Source: an uncultured Prevotella sp. (GTDB taxonomy: Bacteria > Bacteroidota > Bacteroidia > Bacteroidales > Bacteroidaceae). Taken from it: a DNA stretch of 57,098 nucleotides. The stretch is from assembly GCA_900315835.1 (NCBI GenBank), contig ONAR01000013.1, positions 1 to 57,098 on the forward strand, given 5' to 3'. The position numbers and the translations under genes were made by a program. The notes beneath the pieces are model-generated. The model was not told where the DNA came from and did no database searches. It worked only from the letters and a program-made list of their open reading frames with translations. This document shows positions 8,416-18,179 of this stretch, one piece after another. Position 1 is the stretch's first letter. The number at the start of each line of letters is the position of its first letter.

Positions 8416-9672
8416 ATGAAGGAATTTGAATACTCCGAGGCTGAAGCCAACAAGGCGGAGACCGCCGTATTGGTGGGCTTGATTACACCGCAACAGGACG
8501 AGGCCAAGACAAAGGAATATCTCGACGAACTCGAGTTCTTAGCCGACACGGCTGGCGTGGTGACGGTCAGGCGCTTCACGCAGAAGACCGGCGGCCCTAA
8601 CCAGACGTCGTACGTCGGCAAGGGTAAGCTCGAGGAGATTGCACAATACATCAAGGACGAGGAAGACAACGACCGCGAGGTCGGCATGGCCATCTTCGAC
8701 GATGAACTGTCGGCCAAGCAGATGGCGAACATCGAGAAGGTGTTAGGCGTGAAGATATTAGACCGCACATCGCTCATCCTCGACATCTTCGCCATGCGCG
8801 CCCAGACGGCCAACGCCAAGACGCAGGTCGAGCTGGCGCAGTACCGTTACCTCTTGCCCCGCCTGCAGCGCATGTGGACTCACCTTGAGCGTCAGGGTGG
8901 CGGCTCCGGCTCCGGCGGCGGAAAGGGATCGGTCGGACTGCGTGGTCCGGGTGAGACCCAGCTCGAGATGGACCGCCGTATCATCCTCTCGCGCATCTCG
9001 CTGTTGAAGAAGCGTCTGGTCGAGATTGACCGCCAGAAGAGCACCCAGCGCAAAAACCGCGGGCGCCTCATCCGTGTAGCGCTCGTGGGCTACACCAATG
9101 TGGGCAAGTCGACGCTGATGAATGTGTTGTCGAAAAGCGACGTCTTTGCCGAGAACAAGCTCTTTGCCACCCTCGACACCACCGTGCGCAAGGTGGTCAT
9201 AGAGAACCTTCCGTTCCTCTTGGCCGATACCGTCGGATTCATCCGTAAGTTGCCCACCGACCTCGTTGACTCGTTCAAGTCGACGCTCGACGAGGTGCGC
9301 GAGGCCGACCTGCTGCTGCATGTGGTCGACATCTCCCATCCCGACTTCGAGGAACAGATACAGGTGGTCAATGAGACGCTGAAGGACCTGGGCTGCGCCG
9401 ACAAGCCGATGATGATGATCTTCAACAAGATTGACAACTACCACTGGACCGCCAAGGATCCCGACGACCTCACGCCGGCCACGAAGGAGAATATCTCGCT
9501 CGACGAGTTGCGCCATACGTGGATGGCCCGCATGGGCGACAGCTGTATCTTTGTCTCGGCAAAGGAGCGCGATAATCTTGAGGAACTCCGCGACAAGCTC
9601 TACCGCAAGGTGCGCGAGCTGCACGTTCAGAAATATCCGTATAACGACTTCCTCTACCCCGTGGAAGATTAA
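8416..9672 (+). CDS. hflX: Ribosome-associated GTPase HflX
   Basis: HflX is a GTPase that binds the 50S subunit and splits stalled or stress-inactivated ribosomes. The N-terminal domain includes the conserved segment GKGKLEEIAQYI and the glycine-rich linker GGGSGSGGGKGSVGLRGPGETQLE. The G domain carries G1 GYTNVGKST (~225), G3 DTVGFIRKLP, G4 NKID and G5 SAKE. Length 418 aa is typical. The DUF4954 gene follows with a 16-bp gap, so the two are probably co-transcribed. Confidence 0.95.
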   Translation: MKEFEYSEAEANKAETAVLVGLITPQQDEAKTKEYLDELEFLADTAGVVTVRRFTQKTGGPNQTSYVGKGKLEEIAQYIKDEEDNDREVGMAIFDDELSAKQMANIEKVLGVKILDRTSLILDIFAMRAQTANAKTQVELAQYRYLLPRLQRMWTHLERQGGGSGSGGGKGSVGLRGPGETQLEMDRRIILSRISLLKKRLVEIDRQKSTQRKNRGRLIRVALVGYTNVGKSTLMNVLSKSDVFAENKLFATLDTTVRKVVIENLPFLLADTVGFIRKLPTDLVDSFKSTLDEVREADLLLHVVDISHPDFEEQIQVVNETLKDLGCADKPMMMIFNKIDNYHWTAKDPDDLTPATKENISLDELRHTWMARMGDSCIFVSAKERDNLEELRDKLYRKVRELHVQKYPYNDFLYPVED

Positions 9673-9688
9673 ACCGTAATCACCGCGT

Positions 9689-11542
9689 ATGAATTACAGA
9701 GAACTAACCGATGACGAAATCGTACAGTTGGAGGACAACGGCTGTTGGGCTGAGGACTGGAGCAATGTGACCGTAGCCGACGACTTCATGCCGATATGGG
9801 TGAGGCGCGTGAAGTTCTACGGCGAAGTGCAGCTTGGTGTCTTCGAGTTGAACGTCGAGGTCTCCAAGGGCTTTATGCAGCATTCGGGCATCGAGGATGC
9901 CGTATTGCGCAATGTGACCATCGGCAACAACTGCCTCATCACCCATGTGGGCAATTTCATCAACAACTATGAGATTGGCGACGACTGCCTCATCTCCAAC
10001 ATCTGCACGATGGAGACCACGGAGGGCGCTACCTACGGGCAGGGCAATCTCATTTCAGTATTGAATGAGGTGGGCGATGGTAACCTCGTGTTGTTCAACG
10101 GATTGAACAGTCAGTTCGCTGCCTTTATGGTGAAGCATTTCCACGATCGCGAGTTGAAAGATATTATGCGGCGCATGATTGCCGACGAGATGAAATGCAC
10201 GCTGCCCGATCGCGGCCGCATCGGCAAGGGCGTGAAGATTGTCAACACGAAAGAAATTACCAACACCATCATCGGCGACGACTGCGAGGTCAACGGCGCC
10301 TCGAGGCTGAGCGACTGCACCATCCACTCCACCGAGAAGGCGAGCGTGTATATCGGAACGGGCGTCATCTGCGAGAACTCCATCATCAACGACGGTTCGA
10401 GCATCATCAATTCGGTGAAGATGCAGGACTGTTTCGTGGGTGAGGCCTGTCAGGTCAGCAATGGCTTTACGGCCTCGGCCAGCGTGTTCTTTGCCAACTG
10501 CTACATGAGCAATGGCGAGGCCTGTGCCGCTTTCTGCGGTCCGTTCACGGCCAGCCACCACAAGAGCAGTCTGCTCATCGGTGCGCAGTTCAGCTTCTAC
10601 AATGCCGGTTCGGCCACCAACTTCTCCAACCATGCCTATAAGATGGGCCCCATGCACTGGGGCATCCTTGAGCGCGGCACCAAGACGGCCAGTGGCGCCT
10701 ACATCCTCATGCCGGCCACCATCGGTACGTTCAGCGTCTGCTTCGGTAAGCTGATGCACCACCCCGACACGCGCAATCTGCCTTTCTCTTACCTCATTGC
10801 CTACGGCGATACGATGTATCTCTCGCCGGGCCGCAACATCACCACCGTCGGCCTCTACCGCGACATCCGCAAGTGGCCGAAGCGCGACATGCGGCCGGAA
10901 GGCTCGCAGTTGAGCATCGTCAACTTCGACTGGCTCTCGCCTTTCTCTGTCGGCGAGATTATTAAGGGCAAGAAGATTCTTGAGGACCTGCGCGACGCCT
11001 CTGGTGAGGACGTTTCCAAGTACATCTTCCACGAGTACGTCATCAATGCGTCGTCGCTGCGCAAGGGCATCAAATACTACGACATTGCACTGCGCATCTA
11101 TATGGGGGCGGTGTTGAAACGGCAAATCAAGCGCTACGGCGAACTGCGCAAGCCGGAGTCAACGGTCGGCGAAGGCGACTGGAACGACCTCTCGGGGTTG
11201 CTCCTGCCCGATGCCGTGGAGCAGCAGGTCATCGCCGACATCAAGGACGGTACGCTCGACTCGACCGATAAGATCAACGAGCGCTTCATCGACATCAACG
11301 CGCATTACCGCGCCTATCAATGGGCCTGGACCTACCGCATGATCCTCGACTATTACGGCATCGACGAGATTACCGAGGACGACCAGGCGCGCATCAAGCA
11401 AGACTACATACAAGCCCGTAGGGCCTGGATTGCCGAGATACGCAAGGATGCGGAGAAGGAGTTCCGCATGGGCGACGTCGAGCAGTCGGTGCTTGACAAC
11501 TTCATTTCCAACCTCGACCATGAGGTCGACTACGAGAATTAA
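9689..11542 (+). CDS. DUF4954 family protein with left-handed beta-helix repeats
   Basis: A 617-aa cytoplasmic protein of the DUF4954 family, typical of Bacteroidales. The first ~400 residues contain many hexapeptide-like turns (for example VTIGNNCLITHVGNFINNY, IGDDCEVNGASRLSDCTIH, VYIGTGVICENS), as in left-handed beta-helix acyl- or nucleotidyl-transferases. The C-terminal ~200 residues are mainly helical with many Trp, Tyr and Arg residues. No catalytic residues can be assigned and no signal peptide is present. It lies directly behind hflX and 21 bp before the M16 protease gene. The function is unknown; a sugar-related transferase or scaffold is possible. Confidence 0.85.
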   Translation: MNYRELTDDEIVQLEDNGCWAEDWSNVTVADDFMPIWVRRVKFYGEVQLGVFELNVEVSKGFMQHSGIEDAVLRNVTIGNNCLITHVGNFINNYEIGDDCLISNICTMETTEGATYGQGNLISVLNEVGDGNLVLFNGLNSQFAAFMVKHFHDRELKDIMRRMIADEMKCTLPDRGRIGKGVKIVNTKEITNTIIGDDCEVNGASRLSDCTIHSTEKASVYIGTGVICENSIINDGSSIINSVKMQDCFVGEACQVSNGFTASASVFFANCYMSNGEACAAFCGPFTASHHKSSLLIGAQFSFYNAGSATNFSNHAYKMGPMHWGILERGTKTASGAYILMPATIGTFSVCFGKLMHHPDTRNLPFSYLIAYGDTMYLSPGRNITTVGLYRDIRKWPKRDMRPEGSQLSIVNFDWLSPFSVGEIIKGKKILEDLRDASGEDVSKYIFHEYVINASSLRKGIKYYDIALRIYMGAVLKRQIKRYGELRKPESTVGEGDWNDLSGLLLPDAVEQQVIADIKDGTLDSTDKINERFIDINAHYRAYQWAWTYRMILDYYGIDEITEDDQARIKQDYIQARRAWIAEIRKDAEKEFRMGDVEQSVLDNFISNLDHEVDYEN

Positions 11543-11563
11543 TGAGATAATATATTGTTGCTT

Positions 11564-14482
11564 ATGAAAACAAATCATAAAATCTTTGTCCTGCTCATCG
11601 CTGCGTTGACCGTTGTCGTCAGCGCTTCGGCCGGGACCTATCATTATGAGACTGTCAAGGGCGACCCTATGCACAGCCGCATCTATACGCTGAAAAACGG
11701 CTTGAAAGTCTACCTCAGCGTCAACAAGGAAAAGCCTCGTATCCAGACGTATATCGCCGTGAAGACCGGATCGCGCAACGACCCGAAGGAGACCACGGGT
11801 CTGGCCCATTATCTGGAGCACCTGATGTTTAAGGGCACTACCCACTTCGGCAGCAGCAACGTCAAGGCTGAGGCGCCGTTGCTCGACGAGATTGAGCAGC
11901 GCTTCGAGGCTTACCGCCGCATCACCGATGCCGCTCAGCGCCGTAAGGCCTACCATGAGATAGACTCCGTGTCGCAGTTGGCTGCCAAATACAACATCCC
12001 CAATGAGTATGACAAGATGATGGCGAGCATCGGTTCGGAGGGCAGCAATGCCTATACCTCCAACGATGTGACCTGCTATCAGGAGGATATTCCCTCCAAT
12101 GAGGTCGACACATGGGCGAAGGTGCAGGCCGACCGCTTCAAGAACATGGTCATCCGTGGCTTCCACACCGAACTGGAAGCCGTCTACGAGGAATACAATA
12201 TCGGACTGTCGAGTGACTTCAGAAAGGAGTGGGATGCCTTGGGCAAGAAACTCTTCCCCAATCATCCCTATGGTACGCAGACCACCATTGGCACGCAGGC
12301 TCATCTGAAGAATCCTTCCATCACCAACATCAAGAATTATTTCCATCAGTACTATGTGCCCAACAATGTGGCCATCTGTATGGCGGGCGACTTCGATCCC
12401 GACCAGGTGATTGCCACCATCGACAAGTATTTCGGCGACTGGAAAGCGAGCGATGGCGTGCATGCGCCCCAGTATGCGCCCGTTAAGGCGTTGACCGCTC
12501 CCGTCGATACGGCCGTCGTTGGCTTGGAGGCTGAGAATGTGATGATGGGCTGGCGCACGGCTGCCGGCAACAGTTTGCAGATCGATACGCTGAATGTCAT
12601 CTCTCAGATGCTGTCGAATGGTAAGGCCGGTATGTTCGACATCGACCTCAACACCCCGATGAAGGTGATGTCGGCCGGCTGTGAGTCCAATCCGATGCAC
12701 GACTATGGCGTATTTATCCTCTATGGTGTGCCCAAGCAGGGACAGCGCCTCGATGAGGTGCGCAAGCTCTTGATCGACGAGATCATCAAGCTCAAGCATG
12801 GCTTCTTCTCCGACGACCTGTTGCCCTCGGTGGTCAACAACATGAAGCTCGACTATTACCAGTCGCTCCGCAGCAATGAGGCCAGGGCCGACCGTTTCGT
12901 CAATGCCTTCATCAACGATGAGTCGTGGAAGGAGAAGGTGGAGTCCATCGACCGCATCTCGAACATGACCAAGGACCAGATTGTGGCGTTTGCCAAGAAC
13001 TTCTTCCGCGACAACTACGTCACCGTGTACAAGCAGCAGGGTCAGGACACCACCATCCACAAGATTGACAAACCCGAGATTACACCTATCCCCACCAACA
13101 ACGACAAGCAGAGTGAATTCCTGAAAGAGGTCGTCAACAGCACGCCGACGCCCATTCAGCCGAAGTTTGCCGACTACAAGCACGACCTCACCGTCGGTCG
13201 TACGAGTCGTGGGCTCGACTTCCTTTACAAGCAGAACACCGACGACCATATCTTCTCGCTCACTTATCGCTATCCGCTTGGCAGTGAGAACGATAAGCGT
13301 TTCAGCATCGCGGAGGACTACCTCAGTTATGTGGGCACCGACAAGATGACCAACGAGGAGATTAAGCAGAAGTTCTATAAGTTGGCCTGCGACTATAACA
13401 TTGACGTCAACGCCAACACCATCAACATTACGCTGACGGGCCTGAACACCTTTATGAACGATGCCGTCAACCTGTTGGAGCAGGTGGTGACCAACGCCAA
13501 GGCCGACACCGCCAGCTATCATAAGTATGTCGACATCGTGTTGAAGAACCGTGCCGACAACAAGACCAACCAGCGTGCCAACTACAGTGTGCTCTGCGAT
13601 TATGGAAAATATGGCACCTACAATGCTAACCTCAACACCATGAGCGAGGAGGAGCTGCGTCAGGCAAATCCGCAGGAGTTGCTCAATCTTATCGCCAACC
13701 TGCGTCAGTACAAGCACACCTTATTATATTATGGCTCTGCGAGCATGAAGGAGGTCAACAAGCTGGTCAGCAATGTGCACCATACACCGAAGACCTTTGC
13801 CGCCGTACCCGCCGGCAAACCGTATCTGCTCCAGCCAACGCCGACCAATGAGGTGATGATTGCACCCTACGACGCGAAGAATATCTACATGCAGATGTAC
13901 CACAACGAGGGCCTGAAGTTCTCGCCGAAGAACGCCGCCATCGAGGCGCTGTTCAATGAGTATTTTTGCTCGGGCATGAATGCGGTTGTCTTCCAGGAGA
14001 TGCGCGAGGCCCGTGGTCTGGCTTATTCCGCAGGCGCCAACTATCGTCGGCCCTACACCCATCCGTATCGGGATACCGAGTCGTTTGTCACCACAGTCAT
14101 CACGCAGAACGACAAGATGATGGACTGCATCAATGAGTTCAACAATCTGCTCAACGACATGCCGCAGCGCGAGGCCGGCTTCAAGTTGGCCAAACAGACG
14201 CTGATGAAGAGTCTGGCCACCACCCGTACCACCCGCGATGAGGTGTTGTGGAGCTACCTCCAAGCCAAGCGCCTGGGCATTGATTACGACCTCAACAGCC
14301 GCATCTATCGTGAGATTCCGTCGCTGACGATGCAGGATCTCATTGACTTCGCCCGTACCCACATCGCCAACAAGCCCTACCGCTATCTCATCCTCGGCGA
14401 TGAGAAGAACCTCGACATGGAGGCGCTCGGCAAGATTGGCCCCATCAAGCGGCTGTCGACGGAGGAAATCTTCGGCTATTAA
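11564..14482 (+). CDS. M16-family zinc metallopeptidase (pitrilysin/insulinase type), two-domain
   Basis: A 972-aa secreted M16 peptidase. I use the ATG at 11564, followed by a signal peptide (HKIFVLLIAALTVVVSASAG); a TTG 9 bp upstream is open but less likely. The catalytic inverted zinc motif HxxEH is H82-Y-L-E85-H86 (GLAHYLEHLMFKG), with the downstream zinc Glu expected in ELEAVYEEYN. A second, non-catalytic M16 half occupies ~residues 530-970 and contains the R/Y-type substrate motif region (EMREARGLAYSAGANYRRPY). The two halves make the clam-shaped chamber that degrades short unfolded peptides. No accessory genes adjoin it. Confidence 0.93.
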   Translation: MKTNHKIFVLLIAALTVVVSASAGTYHYETVKGDPMHSRIYTLKNGLKVYLSVNKEKPRIQTYIAVKTGSRNDPKETTGLAHYLEHLMFKGTTHFGSSNVKAEAPLLDEIEQRFEAYRRITDAAQRRKAYHEIDSVSQLAAKYNIPNEYDKMMASIGSEGSNAYTSNDVTCYQEDIPSNEVDTWAKVQADRFKNMVIRGFHTELEAVYEEYNIGLSSDFRKEWDALGKKLFPNHPYGTQTTIGTQAHLKNPSITNIKNYFHQYYVPNNVAICMAGDFDPDQVIATIDKYFGDWKASDGVHAPQYAPVKALTAPVDTAVVGLEAENVMMGWRTAAGNSLQIDTLNVISQMLSNGKAGMFDIDLNTPMKVMSAGCESNPMHDYGVFILYGVPKQGQRLDEVRKLLIDEIIKLKHGFFSDDLLPSVVNNMKLDYYQSLRSNEARADRFVNAFINDESWKEKVESIDRISNMTKDQIVAFAKNFFRDNYVTVYKQQGQDTTIHKIDKPEITPIPTNNDKQSEFLKEVVNSTPTPIQPKFADYKHDLTVGRTSRGLDFLYKQNTDDHIFSLTYRYPLGSENDKRFSIAEDYLSYVGTDKMTNEEIKQKFYKLACDYNIDVNANTINITLTGLNTFMNDAVNLLEQVVTNAKADTASYHKYVDIVLKNRADNKTNQRANYSVLCDYGKYGTYNANLNTMSEEELRQANPQELLNLIANLRQYKHTLLYYGSASMKEVNKLVSNVHHTPKTFAAVPAGKPYLLQPTPTNEVMIAPYDAKNIYMQMYHNEGLKFSPKNAAIEALFNEYFCSGMNAVVFQEMREARGLAYSAGANYRRPYTHPYRDTESFVTTVITQNDKMMDCINEFNNLLNDMPQREAGFKLAKQTLMKSLATTRTTRDEVLWSYLQAKRLGIDYDLNSRIYREIPSLTMQDLIDFARTHIANKPYRYLILGDEKNLDMEALGKIGPIKRLSTEEIFGY

Positions 14483-14532
14483 GCGATGCTTGTCGAATAA
14501 GATTATAACTAAACATTATTATATTTACTATT

Positions 14533-16176
14533 ATGGCAAAACCAGTTGATTTCAAGTATGCTCCAATGTTTCAGCTTGGAGCCGATGACACCGAATACCG
14601 GTTGCTTACCAAAGAGGGTGTAAGCACAGGTGAGTTCGAAGGCAAGGAAATTCTCAAGGTGAGCAAGGAAGCCCTGACGCTGCTGGCTCAGGAGGCTTTC
14701 CACGATGTGGAGTTCTGCCTTCGCCGCAAGCACAACGAGCAGGTGGCCGCTATCCTCAACGACCCCGAGGCTTCCGACAACGACAAGTATGTGGCCCTGA
14801 CGCTGCTGCGCAATGCCGAGACGGCCGTCAAGGGTGTGCTGCCCTTCTGCCAGGACACGGGTACGGCCATCATCCACGGTGAAAAGGGTCAGCGCGTGTG
14901 GACCGACTTCGATGAGGAGGAAGCCCTGTCGCGTGGCGTCTACAACACCTATACGCAGGATAACCTGCGCTACTCGCAGAATGCGCCGCTCACGATGTAT
15001 GAGGAAGTGAACACCAAGTGCAACCTGCCGGCTCAGATCGACATCGAGGCTACCGAGGGCGAGGAATACCGCTTCGTGATGGTGGCGAAGGGCGGTGGCT
15101 CGGCCAACAAGACCTATTTCTATCCGATGACCAAGGCCACGATTCAGAATGAGGGCACACTGCTGCCATTCCTCGTGGAGAAGATGAAGAGCCTCGGTAC
15201 GGCCGCTTGTCCGCCTTACCACATCTGCTTCGTCATCGGCGGTACATCAGCTGAGAAGAACCTGCTCACCGTGAAGCTCGGTTCGATTCACTATTACGAC
15301 AACCTGCCGACAAGCGGTGACGAGACCGGTCGAGCCTTCCGTGACCTCGACCTCGAGGCGAAGTTACTGAAGGAGGCCCACAAGATAGGCCTCGGCGCAC
15401 AGTTCGGCGGCAAGGCCTTTGCCCACGACATCCGCGTCATCCGTCTGCCGCGTCATGGCGCCAGCTGTCCCATCGGCTTGGGCGTGAGCTGCTCGGCTGA
15501 CCGTAACATCAAGGCAAAGATCAACCGCGACGGCGTATGGTTGGAGAAGATGGATACCAACCCCGGCAACCTCATCCCTGCCGAACTGCAGCAGCCCGGT
15601 GAGAACGGCGGTGTGGTCATCAACCTCGACGAGGGCATCGACAAGGCCCGCGCCATTCTGACCAAGTATCCCGTTTCTACCCGCGTTATCCTCAACGGCA
15701 CCATCATCGTGGCCCGCGACATTGCCCACGCTAAGCTGAAGGCTCGTCTGGACAAGGGCGAGGAGCTGCCCGATTACTTCAAGAACCATCCCGTACTCTA
15801 CGCTGGTCCCGCCAAGACGCCGGAAGGCTATCCTTGCGGTTCGATGGGTCCGACGACAAGTAACCGTATGGATCCCTATGTGGATGAGTTCCAGGCTCAT
15901 GGCGGCAGCTTGATTATGATTGGCAAGGGCAACCGCACACAGGTGGTGACCGACGCTTGCCAGAAGCACGGTGGCTTCTATCTCGGTACGATTGGCGGTG
16001 TGGCTGCAGTGCTCAGCCAGGACTGCATCAAGAGCATCGAATGTGTGGAATATCCGGAGCTCGGCATGGAGGCCATCTGGAAGATTACCGTCAGCAACTT
16101 CCCTGCCTTCATCCTCGTCGATGACAAGGGCCACGACTTCTTCAAGGAGCTGAAGCCTTGGAAGTGCAGTTGCTAA
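14533..16176 (+). CDS. Class I fumarate hydratase (iron-sulfur, FumA/FumB type)
   Basis: Catalyses reversible hydration of fumarate to malate. In anaerobic Prevotella it works in the reductive branch leading to succinate. The 547-aa chain joins the alpha and beta parts of class I enzymes. Conserved blocks are [17 protein letters not shown] (a cluster Cys), [56 protein letters not shown] and, in the beta part, [15 protein letters not shown] and IGKGNRTQ. The length is normal and no frameshift is seen. It is a single-gene unit, ended by a terminator shared with the convergent lipoprotein gene. Confidence 0.95.
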   Translation: MAKPVDFKYAPMFQLGADDTEYRLLTKEGVSTGEFEGKEILKVSKEALTLLAQEAFHDVEFCLRRKHNEQVAAILNDPEASDNDKYVALTLLRNAETAVKGVLPFCQDTGTAIIHGEKGQRVWTDFDEEEALSRGVYNTYTQDNLRYSQNAPLTMYEEVNTKCNLPAQIDIEATEGEEYRFVMVAKGGGSANKTYFYPMTKATIQNEGTLLPFLVEKMKSLGTAACPPYHICFVIGGTSAEKNLLTVKLGSIHYYDNLPTSGDETGRAFRDLDLEAKLLKEAHKIGLGAQFGGKAFAHDIRVIRLPRHGASCPIGLGVSCSADRNIKAKINRDGVWLEKMDTNPGNLIPAELQQPGENGGVVINLDEGIDKARAILTKYPVSTRVILNGTIIVARDIAHAKLKARLDKGEELPDYFKNHPVLYAGPAKTPEGYPCGSMGPTTSNRMDPYVDEFQAHGGSLIMIGKGNRTQVVTDACQKHGGFYLGTIGGVAAVLSQDCIKSIECVEYPELGMEAIWKITVSNFPAFILVDDKGHDFFKELKPWKCSC

Positions 16177-16200
16177 TCGATCCAGCTGTAAGAAAATAGT

Positions 16201-16249
16201 AAGGGGGCTGCGCCTGAAGTGGAATAACTTTGGCACAGCCCCCTTTTCA
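16201..16249. terminator. Bidirectional terminator between fumarase and lipoprotein genes
   Basis: AAGGGGGCTG (16201-16210) pairs with CAGCCCCCTT (16236-16245), followed by TTTT on the plus strand. It lies 24 bp after the fumarase stop and about 40 bp beyond the end of the convergent minus-strand gene. Confidence 0.75.
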
Positions 16250-16288
16250 ATGCTTATCAGAAAAGAAAGAAATAGGATCTGATAATGA

Positions 16289-16747
16289 TTACTCGGCTAC
16301 AAACCTTACGTCGCGCTCCCATTTCTTATCGACGACAATCATCAGGAGCGGGCACATGGAGTAGTCGATATGCTTGCCTTTCTCCACCTTATAGGTGAAG
16401 ACCAACTGGTTGCCATCAGCCTTCAGCGATACGGGCTCGTATTCGGTGAGGTTGTTGACGACGCCCTCACTCACGGCAATGACGAACTGCTTGTTGAAGT
16501 CGATGGGTGTGGGCAGACCGTTCTTACCCATAACGGCGGCCATGCCGAAGAGTTTGTCGAAGGTGGCCTGGTCGGTGACCTTCTCCTGTATGGGGCGGTT
16601 GACGGTGTTGTTGACGAAGTAATGGTTGGCGACGATATACTTCACCGACTTCCCTTCATTGTTTCCTTTGGTTGTGGCGCATGAGGTCAGTAGCATGATA
16701 AAGGCGGCGACGAGGCTCAGCAATGCGAGATTCTTGATACTTTTCAT
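16289..16747 (-). CDS. Small lipoprotein, possibly PrcB-like
   Basis: A 152-aa lipoprotein: signal peptide MKSIKNLALLSLVAAFIMLL with lipobox TSCA. The mature part contains ATFDKLFGMAAVMG, IDFNKQFVIAVSEG and a beta-rich tail ending in MIVVDKKWERDVRFVAE. The order (a 'DFNKQFVIAV' strand followed by paired strands) resembles PrcB-type C-terminal domains, but the match is by eye only. The function is unknown. It is divergent from the YgbA-like gene and convergent with fumarase. Confidence 0.7.
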   Translation of the reverse strand: MKSIKNLALLSLVAAFIMLLTSCATTKGNNEGKSVKYIVANHYFVNNTVNRPIQEKVTDQATFDKLFGMAAVMGKNGLPTPIDFNKQFVIAVSEGVVNNLTEYEPVSLKADGNQLVFTYKVEKGKHIDYSMCPLLMIVVDKKWERDVRFVAE

Positions 16748-16825
16748 TTGATGTTATTTTATTGATTTACTGATAGAGAAATGCCAAAAGACGGAAAATC
16801 TTGCACGGGCATCGCATCTTTTTTG

Positions 16826-16833
16826 TACTTTTG
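16826..16833 (+). promoter_or_regulatory. -7 box (TACTTTTG) for the YgbA-like gene
   Basis: A TAnnTTTG match 18 nt before the ATG at 16852. A TTG at 16801-16803 could act as the -33 element. Confidence 0.5.
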
Positions 16834-16851
16834 CAAATAAAATAACGCATA

Positions 16852-17151
16852 ATGGGTAAAGTCATTGAACGAGAAAAGCGTACCATCACCTTGATGATAC
16901 GCTTATATTGTCGCCATAAACTGAAGCAACGGACACCTGACGCCAAGCATCAGGCACTCATCGATTATTGCTTCCGCAGGCTCGACCAGTGCCGTTGGCA
17001 GGATGCCAAACCGGCTTGCCGCTACTGTCCGTCGCATTGCTATGCGCAGCAACAGCGTGAAGAGGTGCGCCGCATCATGAGGTGGATGGGACCGCGCATG
17101 GTGCTGTATGCACCGATGGAGGTCGTCCGCCATCTGTTGAAGAAAGGGTAG
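16852..17151 (+). CDS. YgbA-like 'nitrous oxide-stimulated promoter' family protein
   Basis: A 99-aa cytoplasmic protein. The N-terminal REKRTITLMIRLYCRHK and the central Cys cluster ACRYCPSHCYAQQQREEVRRIM match the family named after a nitrous-oxide-stimulated promoter, with E. coli YgbA as its best-known member. The six Cys residues suggest metal or iron-sulfur binding. In Enterobacteria ygbA is controlled by the nitric-oxide repressor NsrR; nothing here shows equivalent control. Its stop codon is 4 bp from the stop codon of the convergent tcdA gene, leaving no room for a terminator. Confidence 0.8.
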   Translation: MGKVIEREKRTITLMIRLYCRHKLKQRTPDAKHQALIDYCFRRLDQCRWQDAKPACRYCPSHCYAQQQREEVRRIMRWMGPRMVLYAPMEVVRHLLKKG

Positions 17152-17155
17152 GGGA

Positions 17156-18073
17156 TTAGGCTTTCACCTTGTCTTCGGCCTTGCTTTCTGAGGATGCTTG
17201 CGTCTGTTTCTTGGTCACGCGTTCGCGGTAAGCCTTGAGGTAGGCCTCGTGGCGGCGTGCGGCTTCTTGGGCGTAGGCGTTGTCGGGGTCTTTGGCGAGG
17301 TCGATGCGCATGGTGTGGGCATTGTTGATTAAGTCTTTCACCACCTCACTGCCGCAGAGCAGTCCGGCAGTGGCGGGTACCCATGCGTTGCTGCTGGGAA
17401 TGGTGTGGCGCTCGGTACACGACCGCATGTCCTTAGCCGGGCAGATGCAATGGTAGCGGCAACTGATGTCGTCCTGCTCGATGCTCTCCAAGGGAAGTTC
17501 GGGACTATACACCACCTTCAGATGCTTGATGCCGGTCTTGCGCAGTTTCTTGCGGATGACTTTAGCCAATGGGTCATTGATGGTCTTCCAGATATCGGTG
17601 ATGCGCAGTTGTGTGGCGTCGAGCTTATAGGCGGCGCCCATGCAGGAGATGATGGGGATGTTGAGGTCGTGGCAGCGTCTGATAAGGTCGAGTTTCGCCG
17701 TGACGGTATCGATGCAGTCCACCACATAGTCGTAGTTGGTGAAGTCGAACTCATCGGCATTGTCGGGCAGATAGAATGTCTGATATTTCCGCACGTGGCA
17801 GCGGGGGTTGATGTCGTGGATGTGTGCCTCGGCCACATCCACCTTATGCTGGCCCACGGTGGAGATGGTTGCCAGTATCTGACGGTTGACATTGGTCAGG
17901 CAGACGCGGTCGTCATCGATGATGTCGAGCGCGCCTACACCGCTGCGTGCCAGCACCTCGACTACGTAACCTCCTACGCCACCCACGCCAAAGACGGCCA
18001 CGCGCGAGCCGTTGAGCGTGTCGATGGCCGGCTTGCCCAATAATAATTGTGTGCGAGAGAATTGATCCTGCAT
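17156..18073 (-). CDS. tcdA: tRNA threonylcarbamoyladenosine dehydratase TcdA
   Basis: Cyclises t6A37 to ct6A37 on ANN-decoding tRNAs with ATP. The ThiF/E1-like fold is clear: the ATP-binding motif VAVFGVGGVGGYVVEVLARS, DDDRVCLTNVNRQ and the family-specific ISCMGAAYKLDATQLRITDI with LRKTGIKHLKVVYSPE. The C-terminal 50 residues are charged (Lys/Glu/Ser) and probably disordered. ThiF-family relatives include MoeB and HesA; the CMGAAxKLD block and the 305-aa length favour TcdA. Its promoter lies head to head with that of the small membrane protein gene at 18180. Confidence 0.9.
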   Translation of the reverse strand: MQDQFSRTQLLLGKPAIDTLNGSRVAVFGVGGVGGYVVEVLARSGVGALDIIDDDRVCLTNVNRQILATISTVGQHKVDVAEAHIHDINPRCHVRKYQTFYLPDNADEFDFTNYDYVVDCIDTVTAKLDLIRRCHDLNIPIISCMGAAYKLDATQLRITDIWKTINDPLAKVIRKKLRKTGIKHLKVVYSPELPLESIEQDDISCRYHCICPAKDMRSCTERHTIPSSNAWVPATAGLLCGSEVVKDLINNAHTMRIDLAKDPDNAYAQEAARRHEAYLKAYRERVTKKQTQASSESKAEDKVKA

Positions 18074-18118
18074 GATGGAATAAATGGTTTATCTTGAACT
18101 TTTTCTGCTTAGACGCGG

Positions 18119-18126
18119 CAAAGTTA
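18119..18126 (-). promoter_or_regulatory. -7 box (TAACTTTG on the minus strand) for tcdA
   Basis: The plus strand reads CAAAGTTA. On the minus strand this is a TAnnTTTG box about 45 nt upstream of the tcdA ATG. Confidence 0.5.
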
Positions 18127-18138
18127 CGCAATTTTTCC

Positions 18139-18146
18139 TACCTTTG
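18139..18146 (+). promoter_or_regulatory. -7 box (TACCTTTG) for the small membrane protein gene
   Basis: A TAnnTTTG box 33 nt before the ATG at 18180. It is only 12 bp from the opposing tcdA -7 box, so the two polymerase footprints overlap. Confidence 0.5.
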
Positions 18147-18179
18147 CGATAAATAATACGAATAAATACCAATCAAACG

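Noticed and set aside
11159-13717. 852-codon open frame on the minus strand
   Set aside because: It lies antisense to the M16 peptidase gene, which has the HxxEH motif, a signal peptide and proper codon bias. Long antisense frames like this arise from the GC-rich third positions of real genes.
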